Part shown: one piece after another, positions 27,301 to 40,700 of the stretch
Layout: the number at the start of each line of letters is the position of its first letter
Position numbering within the stretch: position 1 is the first letter of the stretch
From: Membranipora membranacea
Lineage: Eukaryota; Bryozoa; Gymnolaemata; Cheilostomatida; Membraniporidae
Reading direction: 5' to 3'
Length of the DNA stretch: 64,000 nt
Assembly: GCA_914767715.1 (NCBI GenBank)
Contig: OU612068.1
Coordinates: 60,001-124,000, forward strand
The notes under the pieces: model-generated
Databases searched by the model: none
Seen by the model: the letters and a program-made list of their open reading frames with translations, nothing else
Told to the model about the DNA's origin: nothing
Made by a program: the position numbers and the translations under genes

Positions 27301-28697
27301 TTCTATTCTCCGGGTCAATGGGACAGCTACCATTAGTTAAACATTTATATTTCTCATGTTTACCCAGGCTCCTCTTAAAAAATCCCTACAAAACATACGG
27401 ACCTCAGTAATAGAACAGCAGCATCACAACATAACGTAGAAAAGATTTCACCTCATTACTCTTTAACAGCCACTAACCACTTGTATCTATTACTCTGTGG
27501 CACTGAATTAGATTCTTCTCTTAGAATGGAAATAGTATCATAGCGTTATACGGTTAGGACACTAAACACAGGGACCCATCTGACTGTTACCTGATTGGCT
27601 GTCCCTAGTAGCATGAATAATTAGCCTGACAAATTGTCTTGTTTACAAAATTGCAAACAGTAATTATACCCCTACAGTGTCGATGATTAGGGCATTTCTA
27701 GATTGCTACTAGGGACTGGCTATTTTTGCAAGCCCTTTGTTTTGCAAAAGAAAGCTAATGATGCTATTCCAGATATGGAATTCAATGCTCTGTGGTAAAA
27801 GCATAGACTCAATAATATATATACTGTTATATATAAAGTCTATGACTAACATGTTCCCATGGTGCTCTGCATATCCCTTGTTATTTGTCTAGGAGAGGTA
27901 ACTTTATTTAAAATAACTTATTAGAAATAACTAGCATAATGCAAACCTTGGGCATTTCTTACATATACATCAAGTTGAAGTATTCATTACAATATATCAC
28001 ATCACTACAAACTCATAATATATCACATCACTACAAACTCATAATATAAAGCACATAATCACTGTGTTTCCGTGTGTATTTTGAGCTCAAACAGAGCTGT
28101 CACCTCTCTTAGGTCGCCCTAGAAAACTGCACATATTCTCATGGACTGAGATCGAGCTGATCTCACTCAGATCTCCTGATCTGAAGTCTCTGATGCTGAC
28201 CACTGAGCCATACACCATTCCCATGGTTCGCACAGCTCTGAAAATGGCTCAAGTCGATGCATGGAAACACAGTGATAGGCAAATAGTGATCATATAAAAT
28301 ACTGCTGCACAATTAAATGTAGGCACTATGTGAAGAATGTACAGCCTTAATGAGTCTATCAAGCAAATAAATTGGCAACAAATAATTTTATTGTGTACTT
28401 TCTTTATTCTGAATACCATGTATAGTGTGGTAAAGGAAATCAATAATATTATGTGGAACATGAACAGGGAATTACTCAACATCACAGTTTACAGCTAATC
28501 TCAGCTTTTAAAGACATTTTATACTTGTATAGTATATTTGTATTTTGATAGCCGCTGCTTACCTTACATCCCTCACATGTATTCGCTCCATAATGATTTC
28601 CTGTAGCTGGAGCGTTACAAACTCTACAGCTACCAAAAGGGAAAGGTATCGCTCCCCGAGGCATTGTACAGCTGCAACTCACTCAACAACAGTTAAC
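20888..28697 (-). CDS. Nuclear receptor with very long low-complexity hinge (3' end unresolved)
   Basis: Coding exons in order: 28664-28563 (5' UTR to 28697), 27385-27244, 26812-26671, 26388-26099, 25581-24014, 23665-23399, 23059-22966, 22704-22616, 22078-21874, 21478-21405 and 21011-20888. Phases match over 1,032 residues. The two-zinc-finger DNA-binding domain starts at residue 13: CRVCNAPATGNHYG, P-box CEGCKGFFKR, second finger ending KCKLCRFKRCLELGM. The C-terminal extension IKMGRIPKLQKQ resembles the NR1-type GRIPK motif. The ligand-binding domain spans about 760-1032; segments include FCMRCPLMAAVCDDDKAILI (helix 3-5 signature region) and RFSISETALLCALALTP (helices 7-9). Between the two lies a hinge of about 650 residues rich in Ser, Ala, Gln and His. 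There is almost no A/B domain. The last exon seen ends in a phase-1 donor; the exon with helix 12 and stop was not found. Subfamily is uncertain. Confidence 0.88.
22105..22262 (+). mobile_element. tRNA-derived SINE, copy in a nuclear receptor intron
   Basis: The tRNA-like head GGTGAGATGGCGCAATC (A-box) is followed by a degenerate B-box (GTGGGTAAGAGTCCC) and a tail with CCAGCACCCC...GGGTGAATACC. The same head and tail occur at 49374 and, inverted, at 40735 and 46145. This copy has a small duplication in the A-box. Confidence 0.8.
22718..22925. repeat. (TATATG)n microsatellite followed by poly-G tract
   Basis: A TATATG/TGTGTA tract runs to about 22860, then G-rich sequence with a run of 17 G at 22891-22907. 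It lies inside an intron of the nuclear receptor. Confidence 0.92.
26463..26650. repeat. About 20-bp degenerate tandem repeat in a nuclear receptor intron
   Basis: About eight diverged copies of GCTGAGAAGAGCAGCTCTAG, ending about 20 bp before the exon boundary at 26671. Confidence 0.85.
26993..27067. repeat. 19-20-bp tandem repeat in a nuclear receptor intron
   Basis: Four copies of AATCTGACACAAGCTGACA with small variations. Confidence 0.85.
28140..28225 (-). mobile_element. Possible tRNA-like SINE fragment
   Basis: The - strand reads TGGCTCAGTGGTCAGCATC, a good tRNA A-box, followed about 30-45 bp on by only a degenerate B-box (CAGCTCGATCTC). It could be a SINE head or a tRNA pseudogene; no clamp between acceptor ends is visible. 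Confidence 0.35.
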
Positions 28698-30106
28698 CTG
28701 AAACTTAAAATAATAATAATTATACTACATAGCACATAAAAACACAAATGACCTAGGCCTACCTAACTGGGGTATTAATAGGGGACTAACCAATGAATTC
28801 CCTGGGGAGGGAGATTCTTCTGACAAACAGACTACTCTTAGTTCTCGTTTGACATGATTGAATTTGAAAGGCTTGGTGTTAGAAACAGACTTGATTAAAT
28901 AATAAAATAAAAAGTCAATGATGTTAGACATGCTCCAGGATGGCTAACCGATGGTTGGTGCTCATTATCCGGCAACACGACTGCTACAGAAATAGTTCAG
29001 TGTGAAGGAGACAGACCACACCTTTTCCTATATAATAACCCCCCCCCCCCCCTCCCTTCGCACAACGTCACCCGGTCTGGGGACTGATTGAGTGAATTTG
29101 CCTTCCAGTGTTTAGGAAAGCAAAAAACAACCACTGTTCACATCAAAGCAATATGATAGCAATGAACAAAAAAAAACTTTACTTGCACTAGGACATTTGT
29201 GAATGAATAAACTATTTTGAAAGTTCAAAAACCCAGAAAACTTAGAGTCTGGAAGTGTGTTGTCTCTCTTGTGACAGATGAACACAAAAATATTACTGAG
29301 TAGACCAGTGATCAGCGACCAATAAGCTGCAAGTTATAATGTACCTGGGATGAAGTTGCCATTTGGGCCTTCCTTTCCAACAATCAATCAGATCTGATCA
29401 TAGACTTAATAAAATATAAAATATTAAGTCTATGGATTGGATACAACATACAAAGCTAAACTATATAGGTCAAAACAGAGAAAGTAGAGCATATTCTCAC
29501 ATGCTGTACAAATGGGGTAATCCTCACCTACTAACTGTACCCAGCACCCTCCCTGCTGTGCCCAACACAGGAGATCAGCTGATGTAACAGCACAGAGGGC
29601 CTTCTGAAGACAGATACACACAAACCAAGGATAATGTACTACATTACCTAACTTAGTATCAGAATTACTGTCAGACTGCATCGCAGCAGCAGCAGTCTCT
29701 TCTAAGTTTGCTTATTTCATTGAAACTATCAACAGAACTATGTAATAATATGAATGTATATATATAGGCAACTTAATGCTCCAGATCTTTCAAATCAAGA
29801 ACAATCTATAGTAAACAGTGTGGAGTAGAAAATATGAGCGCTACTGACTAACAACAAACAACATCTGAAACTCATATCTGGTGTGAACTAGTTATCCAGA
29901 TCGCAACAACAATGAGGCAGGAGAATTCCTACAGTTTAAAACATTAGTACTGCTCGGGGACAACTCTCTCTATATAACAGCAGCCATATCTGAATCATAA
30001 CATCCCGTAACTTTAAGTCGTGTATCTCATATAGAGAGAGGTAGCTGGTGATAGGTAAATGTTATCTTATTAAAAAGCATATCAGGTAAGCAAACACACA
30101 ATTTAA

Positions 30107-30671
30107 CCCGGTAACTGCAAATTGCTGAACAGACTGAACAGCTGAACAGAATTTCTCAGACTAGAATTATTATTGGTAATCTTTTCTCTGGCTGACTATC
30201 ACTTCTCAAACACATTCCTTCTAGTCAAATCATCTAATGAGTCACTAAGTTCCCGTTGGCACCTAATTTAGGGCAAGCAAATGTAGCGATCAATGTGCCA
30301 ATTCTTACATAATCTGATGGTGTTCAGGAAACCAGAAACGTTATCCAGCACAACCTTCCATCTAGCTAGTCTTGACAAGCTTTGTTGTTGGGGAGGGGGC
30401 TTGGGGTTCCTCCTAAACAGAGCTTGCCAAGACAAGCTACTTTCCATCCAGTCACTAGTGTAATGCAGAAAGATTTACTGTGAATAAAATTGAAAGAAAC
30501 CAAGGCGAATGCAAACTCAAAAAAACAAAATCAATGAGCAGAATATAAGGAATTGTCCATGCTCGTTCAAAAATAGCTAATAATTAAGAGAATCAAACAA
30601 ATAGTAGTCTGAGTAATTCTGTTCAGCTGTTCCGTCCGTTCAGCCTGTTCAGCAATTTACAGTTACCGAGT
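30107..30671. mobile_element. TTAA-flanked MITE, family B, copy 1
   Basis: The termini CGGTAACTGCAAATTGCTG and CAGCAATTTACAGTTACCG are inverted repeats, extended by the GAACAGNCTGAAC and CAGCTGAACAG subrepeats. TTAA lies on both sides (30103-30106 and 30672-30675). The internal arms contain AGTCTTGACAAGCTTTGTT and its near complement. A second copy is at 58668. Non-coding; piggyBac-type mobilisation is inferred from TTAA. Confidence 0.85.
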
Positions 30672-33600
30672 TTAACCTGGGTGTTTTAGGTCTCGTACTG
30701 CAAAATCCGGACAGGGCTAAATGCGTCAGTAAAAGAGATATGGTACCAACAATAACCTGACTATCTCACCAGTAGGTACAGTGCAGAGAATAACGTGCCA
30801 CACTACAATCAGTCACAGGTTACTCCACTCACTATCCCATACTACCTAATACTATCTAAATCTATCAACTGCACGGTAATCATCTATTGGTCAGGCCAAT
30901 AGATGTGCTATACACGCTCTCTCTCCCTCCCTTGAGCCATAACTGGTGGGGTTAAGTATTGTTGCTGATTGTGAGTTGTTGTTGTTGCTGATTGTGAGTG
31001 AAATAAGCACTTGTCTGCTAGTGTGGATAGCCCAAAAAAATAAAACTTCAAATTACTTTTTATAACTAATAGCATTAATCAAAGTATGTTGCCTTCATTG
31101 TGTTTGAACAATACTTTATATATTAACCCCCAAGGTATGTGGGAGCATAGGCTTGCATTCTTACTGATATAAACTGCTTGTGTGTACAACAAACTAAGAG
31201 GATATCTATTGTGCGTTTAACTGCACGCTACCGCCTCAATTTGTAGGGCATTTTGCCAGGCATAAGTAAGACAAAATTTTTGTCCTACTTATTAAGTTTA
31301 TACACAGTACATGAGGGCTTTAGTAACTTAGTAGTAACCAGCCAAACTGAGATTAGCCCTACATTACAAGGCATTCTATCATCACTAATAGATAAGTAAT
31401 TAATCAAGCACCGCAGCATAAAATCACTCAGCTGTGACCAGGAGCCTGTGTGTAACCCAGCTGTGTATCCAAATATCACATCTAGATATACAATAATCAC
31501 ATACCTTCACCTCAACTCATCATGAAGTACATCACCAAGTACATCACTTAGTACACTAATGTTACCTTAATAAGCTGGTCTGATCTGATCTGAAGCTGGT
31601 CTGATGAACTTTAGGGAGTAAAAGTACAAAATACAAACTGGAACTGGATCGTAAGAGATAAACAATACAAATATTACCAGTATTTCACCATCTAAGTAAA
31701 ATAATCAGCCTGCCGCCCCAGTGACACCTTCGGCTGGTGTGGTGTCAGCTGAAATCAGGTGATCTCTTCTTCTGATAATAAAGTCAGAAACGTGACAATC
31801 AAGTAAAACAGTGACATCTATCAGCAGGTAGCAGATAATTACTAAATAATATCTAAAAAATTACCGCAACCATAACCGACTCCGACCAGATGCACTAAGA
31901 TCAAAAGCGCACAACCTGGAGAATTTTATGAACAGACCCCAAACAGTGTAGTTGTAACAGAGAGCTTGTTTAGTTCATTGGTTGTAATATGCCCTGAGGC
32001 TTATACGCTGGCCACGCTATGATTGTATCAGGTAATGGGCATCTCATAGCCATCAGGGGAATTCAGTTAAAAATATAATTTTGTTCAGACTCAAATCCTA
32101 ACAATCCTACTCACAATATACAACGGCAGCTCGGTATGTATACAGATAGTATGTGTGTATTATAATAAAATAATGAGGCCTATATGGGATTAATCAGCTA
32201 GACCCAAATAATTCAAATCAGTCAAGGAAAAAAATCAGTCATGGATAAAATATAAAACATCAAGATGTTGGTTTCTAATCCCAGATGACAAAGACAAGCC
32301 TATATTTCCGATCATCAACAAATGAGCATCAGGTCAACTCTAAGTCCATAACCTTAGTCCACAACCTCATCACCCCATCACCTTGAGTATAAATAATATA
32401 CTAATAGGTCTGGTACATGAATGGGTATGTACTCCTCAATATGAATACCGAGTACAGAATGCCCTCCATTGGTTATACAAACCATGGATATTGTCACCAT
32501 TAATTCCAAATAATTCCAGAGACATATTTTAGTAAGCATAATGGCTAATTTATATTGTGTCATAGTCCTACCAGAGACTATAGATATCTATAGTCTCTGG
32601 TCCTACCGTATTTTGGTTTATCTAGACTCTAGGCTATCCCTGCTTGTACACAATAGGCTTACAGGGAGCCACATGCTGGCTAATATATGGTAATATTGTG
32701 CACAGTTTAGTTATGACCTACATATTTAACTATATAATTGGTAGTAGTATAATATATAGTTGGAGTAAAGTTAGTAATAGACCAGGTACAAATATCTGTA
32801 TACAAATATCTGTAATATCTGTATATAAAAAGTACGCTTGAAGGCCTACGAGAGGGCAGGTTTCTCACTTGGGGCTTTTTCAAGACTGTGAAAAATAAAA
32901 TGTTATCCTGGGTGCACCAATTAGGTAAATGCTAAGATGAACCAACCATAAGTACTCTCAATAATAAATATCCCCAGCAGCTAGAACATCACCTTAGTGT
33001 TATACTTGGTCACTCACTGCTTGGGTACTACCAAAATATAGCTGATGGCTGCAACATAACAGGTAACCACTAACAGAGATACTCCTACCATGTTATGTAT
33101 ACACACAGCCCAGTACCATCAGCAGTCTTTCTTCATGTAGACAATGGAATGCTCTCCCTACAAGTTGGCCTGGTGGCTTACCATTGATAGACCAGAATGA
33201 TTACATCACATACAAAAATCAACATGTTCTAAAACACACAATCGAATTCGGTGTTGTATCCATGAGCACTGATATCATGTCGTGATCACCTCCCCTGAGG
33301 TAGTCTGAGCTGAGGTGGGGAGATATAATCTACCCACAGAATACATGTGTGTGTTTTGTTTGGAACTTGGTACTTACTTACGACTTACTACTAATTCTTA
33401 CTAACTAGTCTGTTTAGGACATGTATTCTAACTCTGAAGAGTTAGAAACTAACTCTAGCTCCCTGCCTGCACTCTATCAGTCAATTCAAACTATTTTCTA
33501 ATACTATCTCCCTCCAGTCCCTTGTTTTGACTTGTGATACACTATGTTTCAATATGACGACGTGACGTTGGTTTTAGGCTTAATCGATACGTGGGATTAG

Positions 33601-33681
33601 CATTTAGGTTAACTTGCGAACGTATTTGTACTCATTTCTTCATTCGAAGGCAGGAACTGTTTTGTTTTGCTACGTAAATAA

Positions 33682-33772
33682 AAGGCGGCGTAGATGAATT
33701 GAATGGATAGTGCACACGGAACAATAGTTTCCATGCGTGAGGCCCGGGTTCATATCCCGGCTGCGGCAGATC
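33682..33772 (+). mobile_element. tRNA-like sequence (SINE head or tRNA pseudogene)
   Basis: A well-formed T-arm, GCCCGGGTTCATATCCCGGC, is preceded at tRNA-like distance by an A-box-like stretch (GAATTGAATGGATAGTGC). The acceptor stem and anticodon arm do not pair cleanly, so a functional tRNA is unlikely. Confidence 0.45.
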
Positions 33773-34778
33773 AACTTTCATGCTTTATCGACATGGGAAT
33801 CGTTAGCATTCATCATTCGAAGCATGAAACCATAGAGATTGTTGGTAGTCCCACTAGCTAGAAGACAGGGGAACTTCATAGATAGATAGAACCCATGATG
33901 CAAATGGTGTGAAAAATACTCAGTATTATTTATTATCTTATCATACTTACATTCATAATCCTGCAAACTAAAATTATAAACCAGAGAAGTCCACCAGTTT
34001 TGCTTTCTTCTTCAAACACTCAGCCCTGATCAGCCTGATTCATTAGATAAGATTGAGTTCAGTGGTAGATCATCATGATGATGATGAGGCAGCTGCATAA
34101 TCTTGCACTCCTGACCTCAAACTAAGGCCTGACATTGGTCTTATTTATTGTGCACGGTCCTTGCTGTGATGAAGGAATAAACAAAAGTCAGCAGTCACAG
34201 TGCACGAGGATAGGCTAGGGTCATGTAGGTGACAGCAGTAGATCCGGCTTTTCTCACACACAATCTGGAATAGTACAATTCTGTGTTTCATATAAAAAAA
34301 AGTGTTTACATCTTATAAAGTATAATATTGTGTGTGAAAATGAATTATGGACTATTATTACTGAAAAGGCAGCTCACCCAATCATGTCTCACAATACATG
34401 TTAGATATCAGGGTAACTTCGTTATTTTACATATTCCCGATAGTACAAAGGCGTTTAAAGCATACATCAGAATACTGCTCAGTCATTTGCCATAACTTTT
34501 TAAAAACTCTTGGCGGTTTTATTTGCCACATTTCAACTTTCACTCACTGCATGTTAAAGCTGTTACCAGGCTTTCAAGTGCCCTTATCTTCTCTCTTTTG
34601 AGTATGATGTTTACTGTAACTGTGATGAATTGATAAATATGGCCACTCTGCTCCACGTTGGCAAAATCTGGCACTAATAATCTTTAGTGGTTCATTTTTC
34701 AGAGTGGGAGTGACATGTAAAACTTTTTGCAGTAGAATTACTGGAATAATCTTTGGACTGTAGCTTCTAAACAAAGAT

Positions 34779-37700
34779 ATGAGTGCCCGAGCCTTACACA
34801 TTTTCATGCTATTACCTCTGGTAATGCTGGTGTTAGCGTCAAAGAAACAGTCAATGGTTAAGTTTCCAAAGGATCAGAGCATGACTATCATTTTTCCTCC
34901 AAAGCTCGATTTACCAAGTGCTCCCGGACTTCCTATTGGACACCTTCGGCCCTTGGGTAAGTCAATGTTACATTCTTTGGTGTAGGAAATTCGTAGGCTA
35001 AAATATTTATCGACTCTCATTCATTGACCCCTTTTCTGTGCTTAATTTCACAGGACATCAAAGAAGAAGTACCGGGGAGGTAAGACAAGCTTCACACACT
35101 TCATGGAATGCTACTAACCCTCTACTGTTCAAAGGGGTGATTAAAGATCCGACAAATCACATAATATGGCCTACAAAAGACAACACTGATGCCAAGTAAG
35201 AAAAGTTCCAGTTATGAAGTCTAGCCAATGTGTTGGCTCTGATCTAGACCAAGTTTGGTTTATTTGCCTCCATTCGGAGCTGCTCCTGATCCAGTGGAAG
35301 GGGGCAACTCCAAATGCAGACAAATGGACATAATTTGGTCTAGCTCCGAACAGAATTACCACAATGGCTAGAGAACTCCATTGAAGCCGGCAGTAGGCAA
35401 TTTTAACGCACATAAAGAGATATGGGTGGCATAATATAAATAGCAAACTACTGTGCCTTTCTGGATGCAAAGCCATTTTTATCATCGCACTGCTATTTAA
35501 CCGCTCGCTGTATTTAACCGCGGCTGTATTTAACCGCGGCTGTATTTAACCGCTCGCTGTATTTAACCGCTCGCTGTATTTAACCGCTCGCTGTATTTAA
35601 CCGCTCGCTGTATTTAACCGCTCGCTGTATTTAACCGCTCGCTGTATTTAACCGCTCGCTGTATTTAACCGCGGCTGTATTTAACCGCTCGCTGTATTTA
35701 ACCGCGGCTGTATTTAACCGCTCGCTGTATTTAACCGCTCGCTGTATTTAACCGCGGCTGTATTTAACCGCTCGCTGTATTTAACCGCTCGCTGTATTTA
35801 ACCGCGGCTGTATTTAACCGCGGCTGTATTTAACCGCTCGCTGTATTTAACCGCTCGCTGTATTTAACCGCAGCTGTATTTAACCGCTCGCTGTATTTAA
35901 CCGCGGCTGTATTTAACCGCGGCTGTATTTAACCGCTCGCTGTATTTAACCGCTCGCTGTATTTAACCGCTCGCTGTATTTGACCGCGGCTGTATTTAAC
36001 CGCGGCTGTATTTAACCGCTCGCTGTATTTAACCGCTCGCTGTATTTAACCGCTCGCTGTATTTGACCGCGGCTGTATTTAACCGCGGCTGTATTTAACC
36101 GCTCGCTGTATTTAACCGCTCGCTGTATTTAACCGCTCGCTGTATTTAACCGCTCGCTGTATTTGAGGAATTGGGGCACAGACTGTATTGGGTAATGATT
36201 AAAATTTTGATCACTTGTCACATAAAATTTTACAAACAAGAAGTCTATAGCCAAACACATTAGCGTGTTATAATAATGAGATGACGTTATAAGTTACTTT
36301 CCTATTCATTATGAATTTAGCAAAATTACGTGACAAATCTCATTAAAATGGATATTAATTGGAATAAAACTGTGATAAATCAATCACTATTTGGCCCTGA
36401 TAAAAATTTAATAACTTTAGACCTTTGTTTACTCAGATCTAGTGACTAGGGTTTCTGTCATAAATAAAGATAAAACTGAAAATGCTCATGTAATGATGAG
36501 TTGAACAGTTTGTTATTACTATTCTTTTGCTATTTATATTACATCAATAATCATTTGAGATTTATTTGCTTGATTGATAATCCCCGACCCTAAAAGTAAA
36601 AGTGATATTAGAACTAACACAGTGTGCATAAAACTGGTATCTTTGTGATGGTAAATTTTCCGATGTGTCAGACATTACCTAAAAAGGTTTGTCGGTACAC
36701 GCCATATTTTATAGAATTGTCATTGTCTTCCCCTGTTAGGGGGGGGGGGGGGGGGGGGCGTCAGATGGGGCGGCAAGAAATACCATCTGCTGGATTTACA
36801 CTGATCTGAGTTGTCAACAGAGCGCGTGAAGTTAAAGTTGTTGGTTTATATTCTTCAAAGAACTCGTGACCTAAATAAATCACAATAATGATGAAATGGT
36901 GTTAACATGGTGCGAGATAAAAAAGACATGTTTAAAAATTTTGTCAGAGATTATTAAAATTTACAATTCAAATTACAATTGGTTGTTCAGTTATATATAC
37001 CATAGTTGTATATACACTTACATGACTCCATAAAATGGTTTGACTAGAAGTCAAGTTAATCCTGGAGAGAAGTTTTATACTCAGGTGAAAAGTTTCCACA
37101 GAGATTGTAATAGTAGCCTTATTGGCATGGCTGTATGCTCAACACTGACATCAAAATTATCATTGTCTGAGTCGTGCCCAAATACAACAAAAGAAAAGCT
37201 GTGGAGCATTCCAGCTTGCTAAAGCTATCTATACTTAATTATAGGTTATGATGGTAAATCTAAATGTGTTTTAAAGTCTTATTTTACGTGGTTACAGTCA
37301 TTGCATCAATATCTAATAATTATAAAAAACCCTGGCATTAAACGTCCTAAAACACGGGGGGGGGGGGGGCAGACTATGTCATTGTAAGAGTCAATGAAAA
37401 TTTAGTGCTTGCTTACTTTAAGTCACCCCCAAACAATTTAAATTAAACTCTAGTTAACACTAACTCCTCTAGGGTAAAATTCACTTTTCAGGTTTGCTGA
37501 TCGTAAAGTTTTGATAACTAAACGTTCCATGAGCAGCACCACAAGATATGAGACGGAGAGCTATGCTAATTATGTGGATAAGTTTGATAGCGAGGAGTGG
37601 ATACTCGATCAGATATTACCCACAGATCTTATACAAAATGTAAAGGTAACTAACTAAATTATCTTCCTTTATTATTTGTATCTATAAGATATTATGATAT

Positions 37701-40700
37701 CAAATATAACATGATAATATAGTGGGCCCATTCAAAGTTAACCCACTCTATGAGAATTCGATGAACATTATTTATGTTTGTTATCAGTTTTGTCGGTTGT
37801 TTTCAGGTCCCCAAAGGATTCGAGTGTCTGGCAAATTCTCTTTATTCGGTTTCAAGCTCACTGTCTAGTGGAACAACTTCGGATGATATGAGAATTTCTC
37901 AACAGAATAATCTACAGTGTGTCATCAGCGGTCGTAGAGATTATATCATCATGAGAAAAGTGCGAGCAACTCCAACAGTTAAAGTTAACCACCTCAATGT
38001 AAGCTGATTTATGATAACCTAGAATAGAAGGTTCTATCTATTATAACTCTGTAAGCGATATACCAGCAGTGCTCTCCTGACTGCCTATCCTAAAGTCATT
38101 CATTATATTCTGTTTTATATGAGGGTCCATCAATTGGAAAGAGTAAGGTTTTTGAAGGCAAACCTTTACTCCAATCATTCTTTGCCTTTACACAAATCGA
38201 TCACAGGGAGTCCACATAGTTTGATCAGACGGTGAATGATTAGTAAACAGCCACGACCAGTTTTGATAAAAAAAAAAGGTTAGTCTGCTTTAAATAAAGA
38301 TTTCATTATGATCTGGTTATCTGCAGGCACTTTGTGATCTGGAGAGCGTTGTTGACCTTGACCCAGAGTTAGTCAATGTGTTTGATAACCCATGGATAAC
38401 AGCGATGACGTGGCAGCACGCTTCACTCAGCCCCGGAGACTGTATACTGCTACCTGCTGGTATTTATACTTATCACCATAATACTTACCGCAATCATCTA
38501 CTTTTTATCACAAATATAACAATTATTTCATGTGTTGGATACTTTGGTATTACTACACTGCAGCTCCTCAGTAACAGTTTGAGAGCAACACAACGCACAT
38601 AAAATCGCATAGGCCCAAATCTCAAAAGCATCATTGTATAAGCATATGACTACTCTGGACTGGAAACTACAGGCTTGAAAGCATCCACCCTAATTCAGTG
38701 ATTTCCTCACAATGCAACGACACTGTGCTATCCAGTATGTTGTAGCATTGCAATGATTTGGTGTGTGTGAATGGAGATTTTCTCTTACTGAAACAATTTG
38801 CCTGGCAATTTAGACAGAATGGTGGTTAAAAAAAGTATCAAATGAATTGAAACATACTCTGTCTACAAGGTCATGTCAATGTATAAAATCTCTCTCAATT
38901 CAAACAATTCCTACTCCTGTGGATAGCATCTAATCTGTGACAATCTGGCAACATTTTGTAGTAAACTTTCCTCAATACACCTCATAAACATATTAATAGA
39001 ATTTATACATAGACTTGATAGTAACAATTATTATTATTACTATTAAGTCTATGTATTTATATGTTTATGGTATAACCCATTATGAGCTGCAAAACTGGGT
39101 AGGGTGATCATTCTTAAACATAAAACATCCTGAAAAACAAACTCATTCAAAGTGCAGAGGTATTAGATTTGTCCTCCTACAATCATGTTATTTGTTGATT
39201 GTTAGAATTATTAGCAATTTCCAAACAGGTTGTTTTTTAATTGGTATGGAAATGGCATTATCCTCTGACTGAGTCTGCGTGTATATATAAAGTCTATGTA
39301 TTCTCATGGCTTGAATATTTCTTGAGCAAATCTGAAAAATAAAAACATTATATTTCCGATGTAGACCTATATAAAAATCTCCTATCAATGTAAATGTGAT
39401 GAGAATGACTTCTTTGATGAGTGCACAATTATTTTTTATTGAATTTATATTTTGTATTGATATACTTACCACAGATACGATATTTCATACAAACTCATAT
39501 GGATATTGTGAGACAGTCAGCTATCGCTGGAATAAAAGTAAGCAAAGTTGTAGGAAAGAGAAAGGGATGAAGTCAGCTGTTAAGCCTCATGTCTGCTCCA
39601 ACAAACATTCTCTAGTGAGTTAGCTAAGTGATGAATAATAGCACTAGCAGCCTAATGATTTAAGTGCTCAGTGTAATGTTATGATTTCGAGCTAGCATAC
39701 TTCAATATACATTCCAATTTTACTTCTAAATTTCAGTGCAAGCAAGCTAGAAACAGCAACAAACAGACTCCAAACTTCAGTTCTTGTGCTGTACGACTAG
39801 AAACAGCAACAAATAGACTCCAAACTTCAGTTCGTGTGCTGTACGACTAGAAACAGCAACAAACAGACTCCAAACTTCAGTTCGTGTGCTGTACTGTAGC
39901 TGTGCTGTCTGTACGCCTAGCCTTGTCACGCAGTTACTTTTTTTGTTTGAGGAAGTAGCGATGAGACAAGGCTACTGCACGCCAACATGATCACTAATAT
40001 AATAAAATTAGTCTTATTATATCAGTGTTTACTGCCTGTGTTACTATAACTCACATTAATGTGTATTGTCTGATTATAGAAGCCCGAGATGTGTGAGTTT
40101 TCAGACATGGATCCAGTTGAGAGGTGGAGAGAGTTCCTTATAAGTCTGATGAGTGACCAGCAGCTGTTATCTCAGGCCTGCTTCTCTCAGATTGTCGACG
40201 ATCAGGTAATCATAAATAGACCATAACCTTCTGTTAAAAGGTCAGGTAAAATCTAGTCTAAGTACTCAGACTCCAAGGCGCAGGGAGTTACTTGCGCAAG
40301 TAACTCCCTGCGCCTTGGAGTCTGAGCACTTAGACTAGGTAAAATCTTATCCTGATAACCTAATTATTGCAGTAGTTCTCAGTAAAACTAGCCTTTTTAT
40401 TTCAATCCATAGACCTACTAATAATATTATTAGTAGGTCTATGTTGCAATCAGATAATCTCATTTTAAGGAAACAAAATAGGAAAGCATTGTCTACTCTC
40501 AAACAAGTGATCGTAATTCATAAACTTGGAAAGTTATTGACAGCTTCGTGATATTTGCAACTACTGAACCTGTATCTGAACTATAAACGGGGATTTTCAG
40601 TGATGCAATTTGTTTTTTCCTCCTACATGAATTGATTATACCCATGAGATAGTCAATCTGTGCCATGGTAGATGTGATGGTTATATAAGATAAACACTTT

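Larger units (their letters stand above)
28698..34778. other. Intergenic interval, transposon relics only
   Basis: No exon is supported on either strand. It contains a TTAA-flanked MITE (30107-30671), a tRNA-like sequence near 33700, a perfect short palindrome around 32570-32605 and a 14-bp poly-C run at 29039. The 5' end of the nuclear receptor gene may reach into it through non-coding exons, since the first coding exon has an acceptor (TTTCAG) 33 bp before its ATG. Confidence 0.5.

Noticed and set aside
28482-29681. Extra N-terminal exon for the nuclear receptor starting at about 29681 (MQSDSNSDTKL)
   Set aside because: Joining it to the acceptor before the DBD exon meets a stop in every phase, so it would only be 5' UTR.
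33682-33772. Functional tRNA gene
   Set aside because: The T-arm is good, but the acceptor and anticodon stems do not fold; a SINE or pseudogene is more likely.
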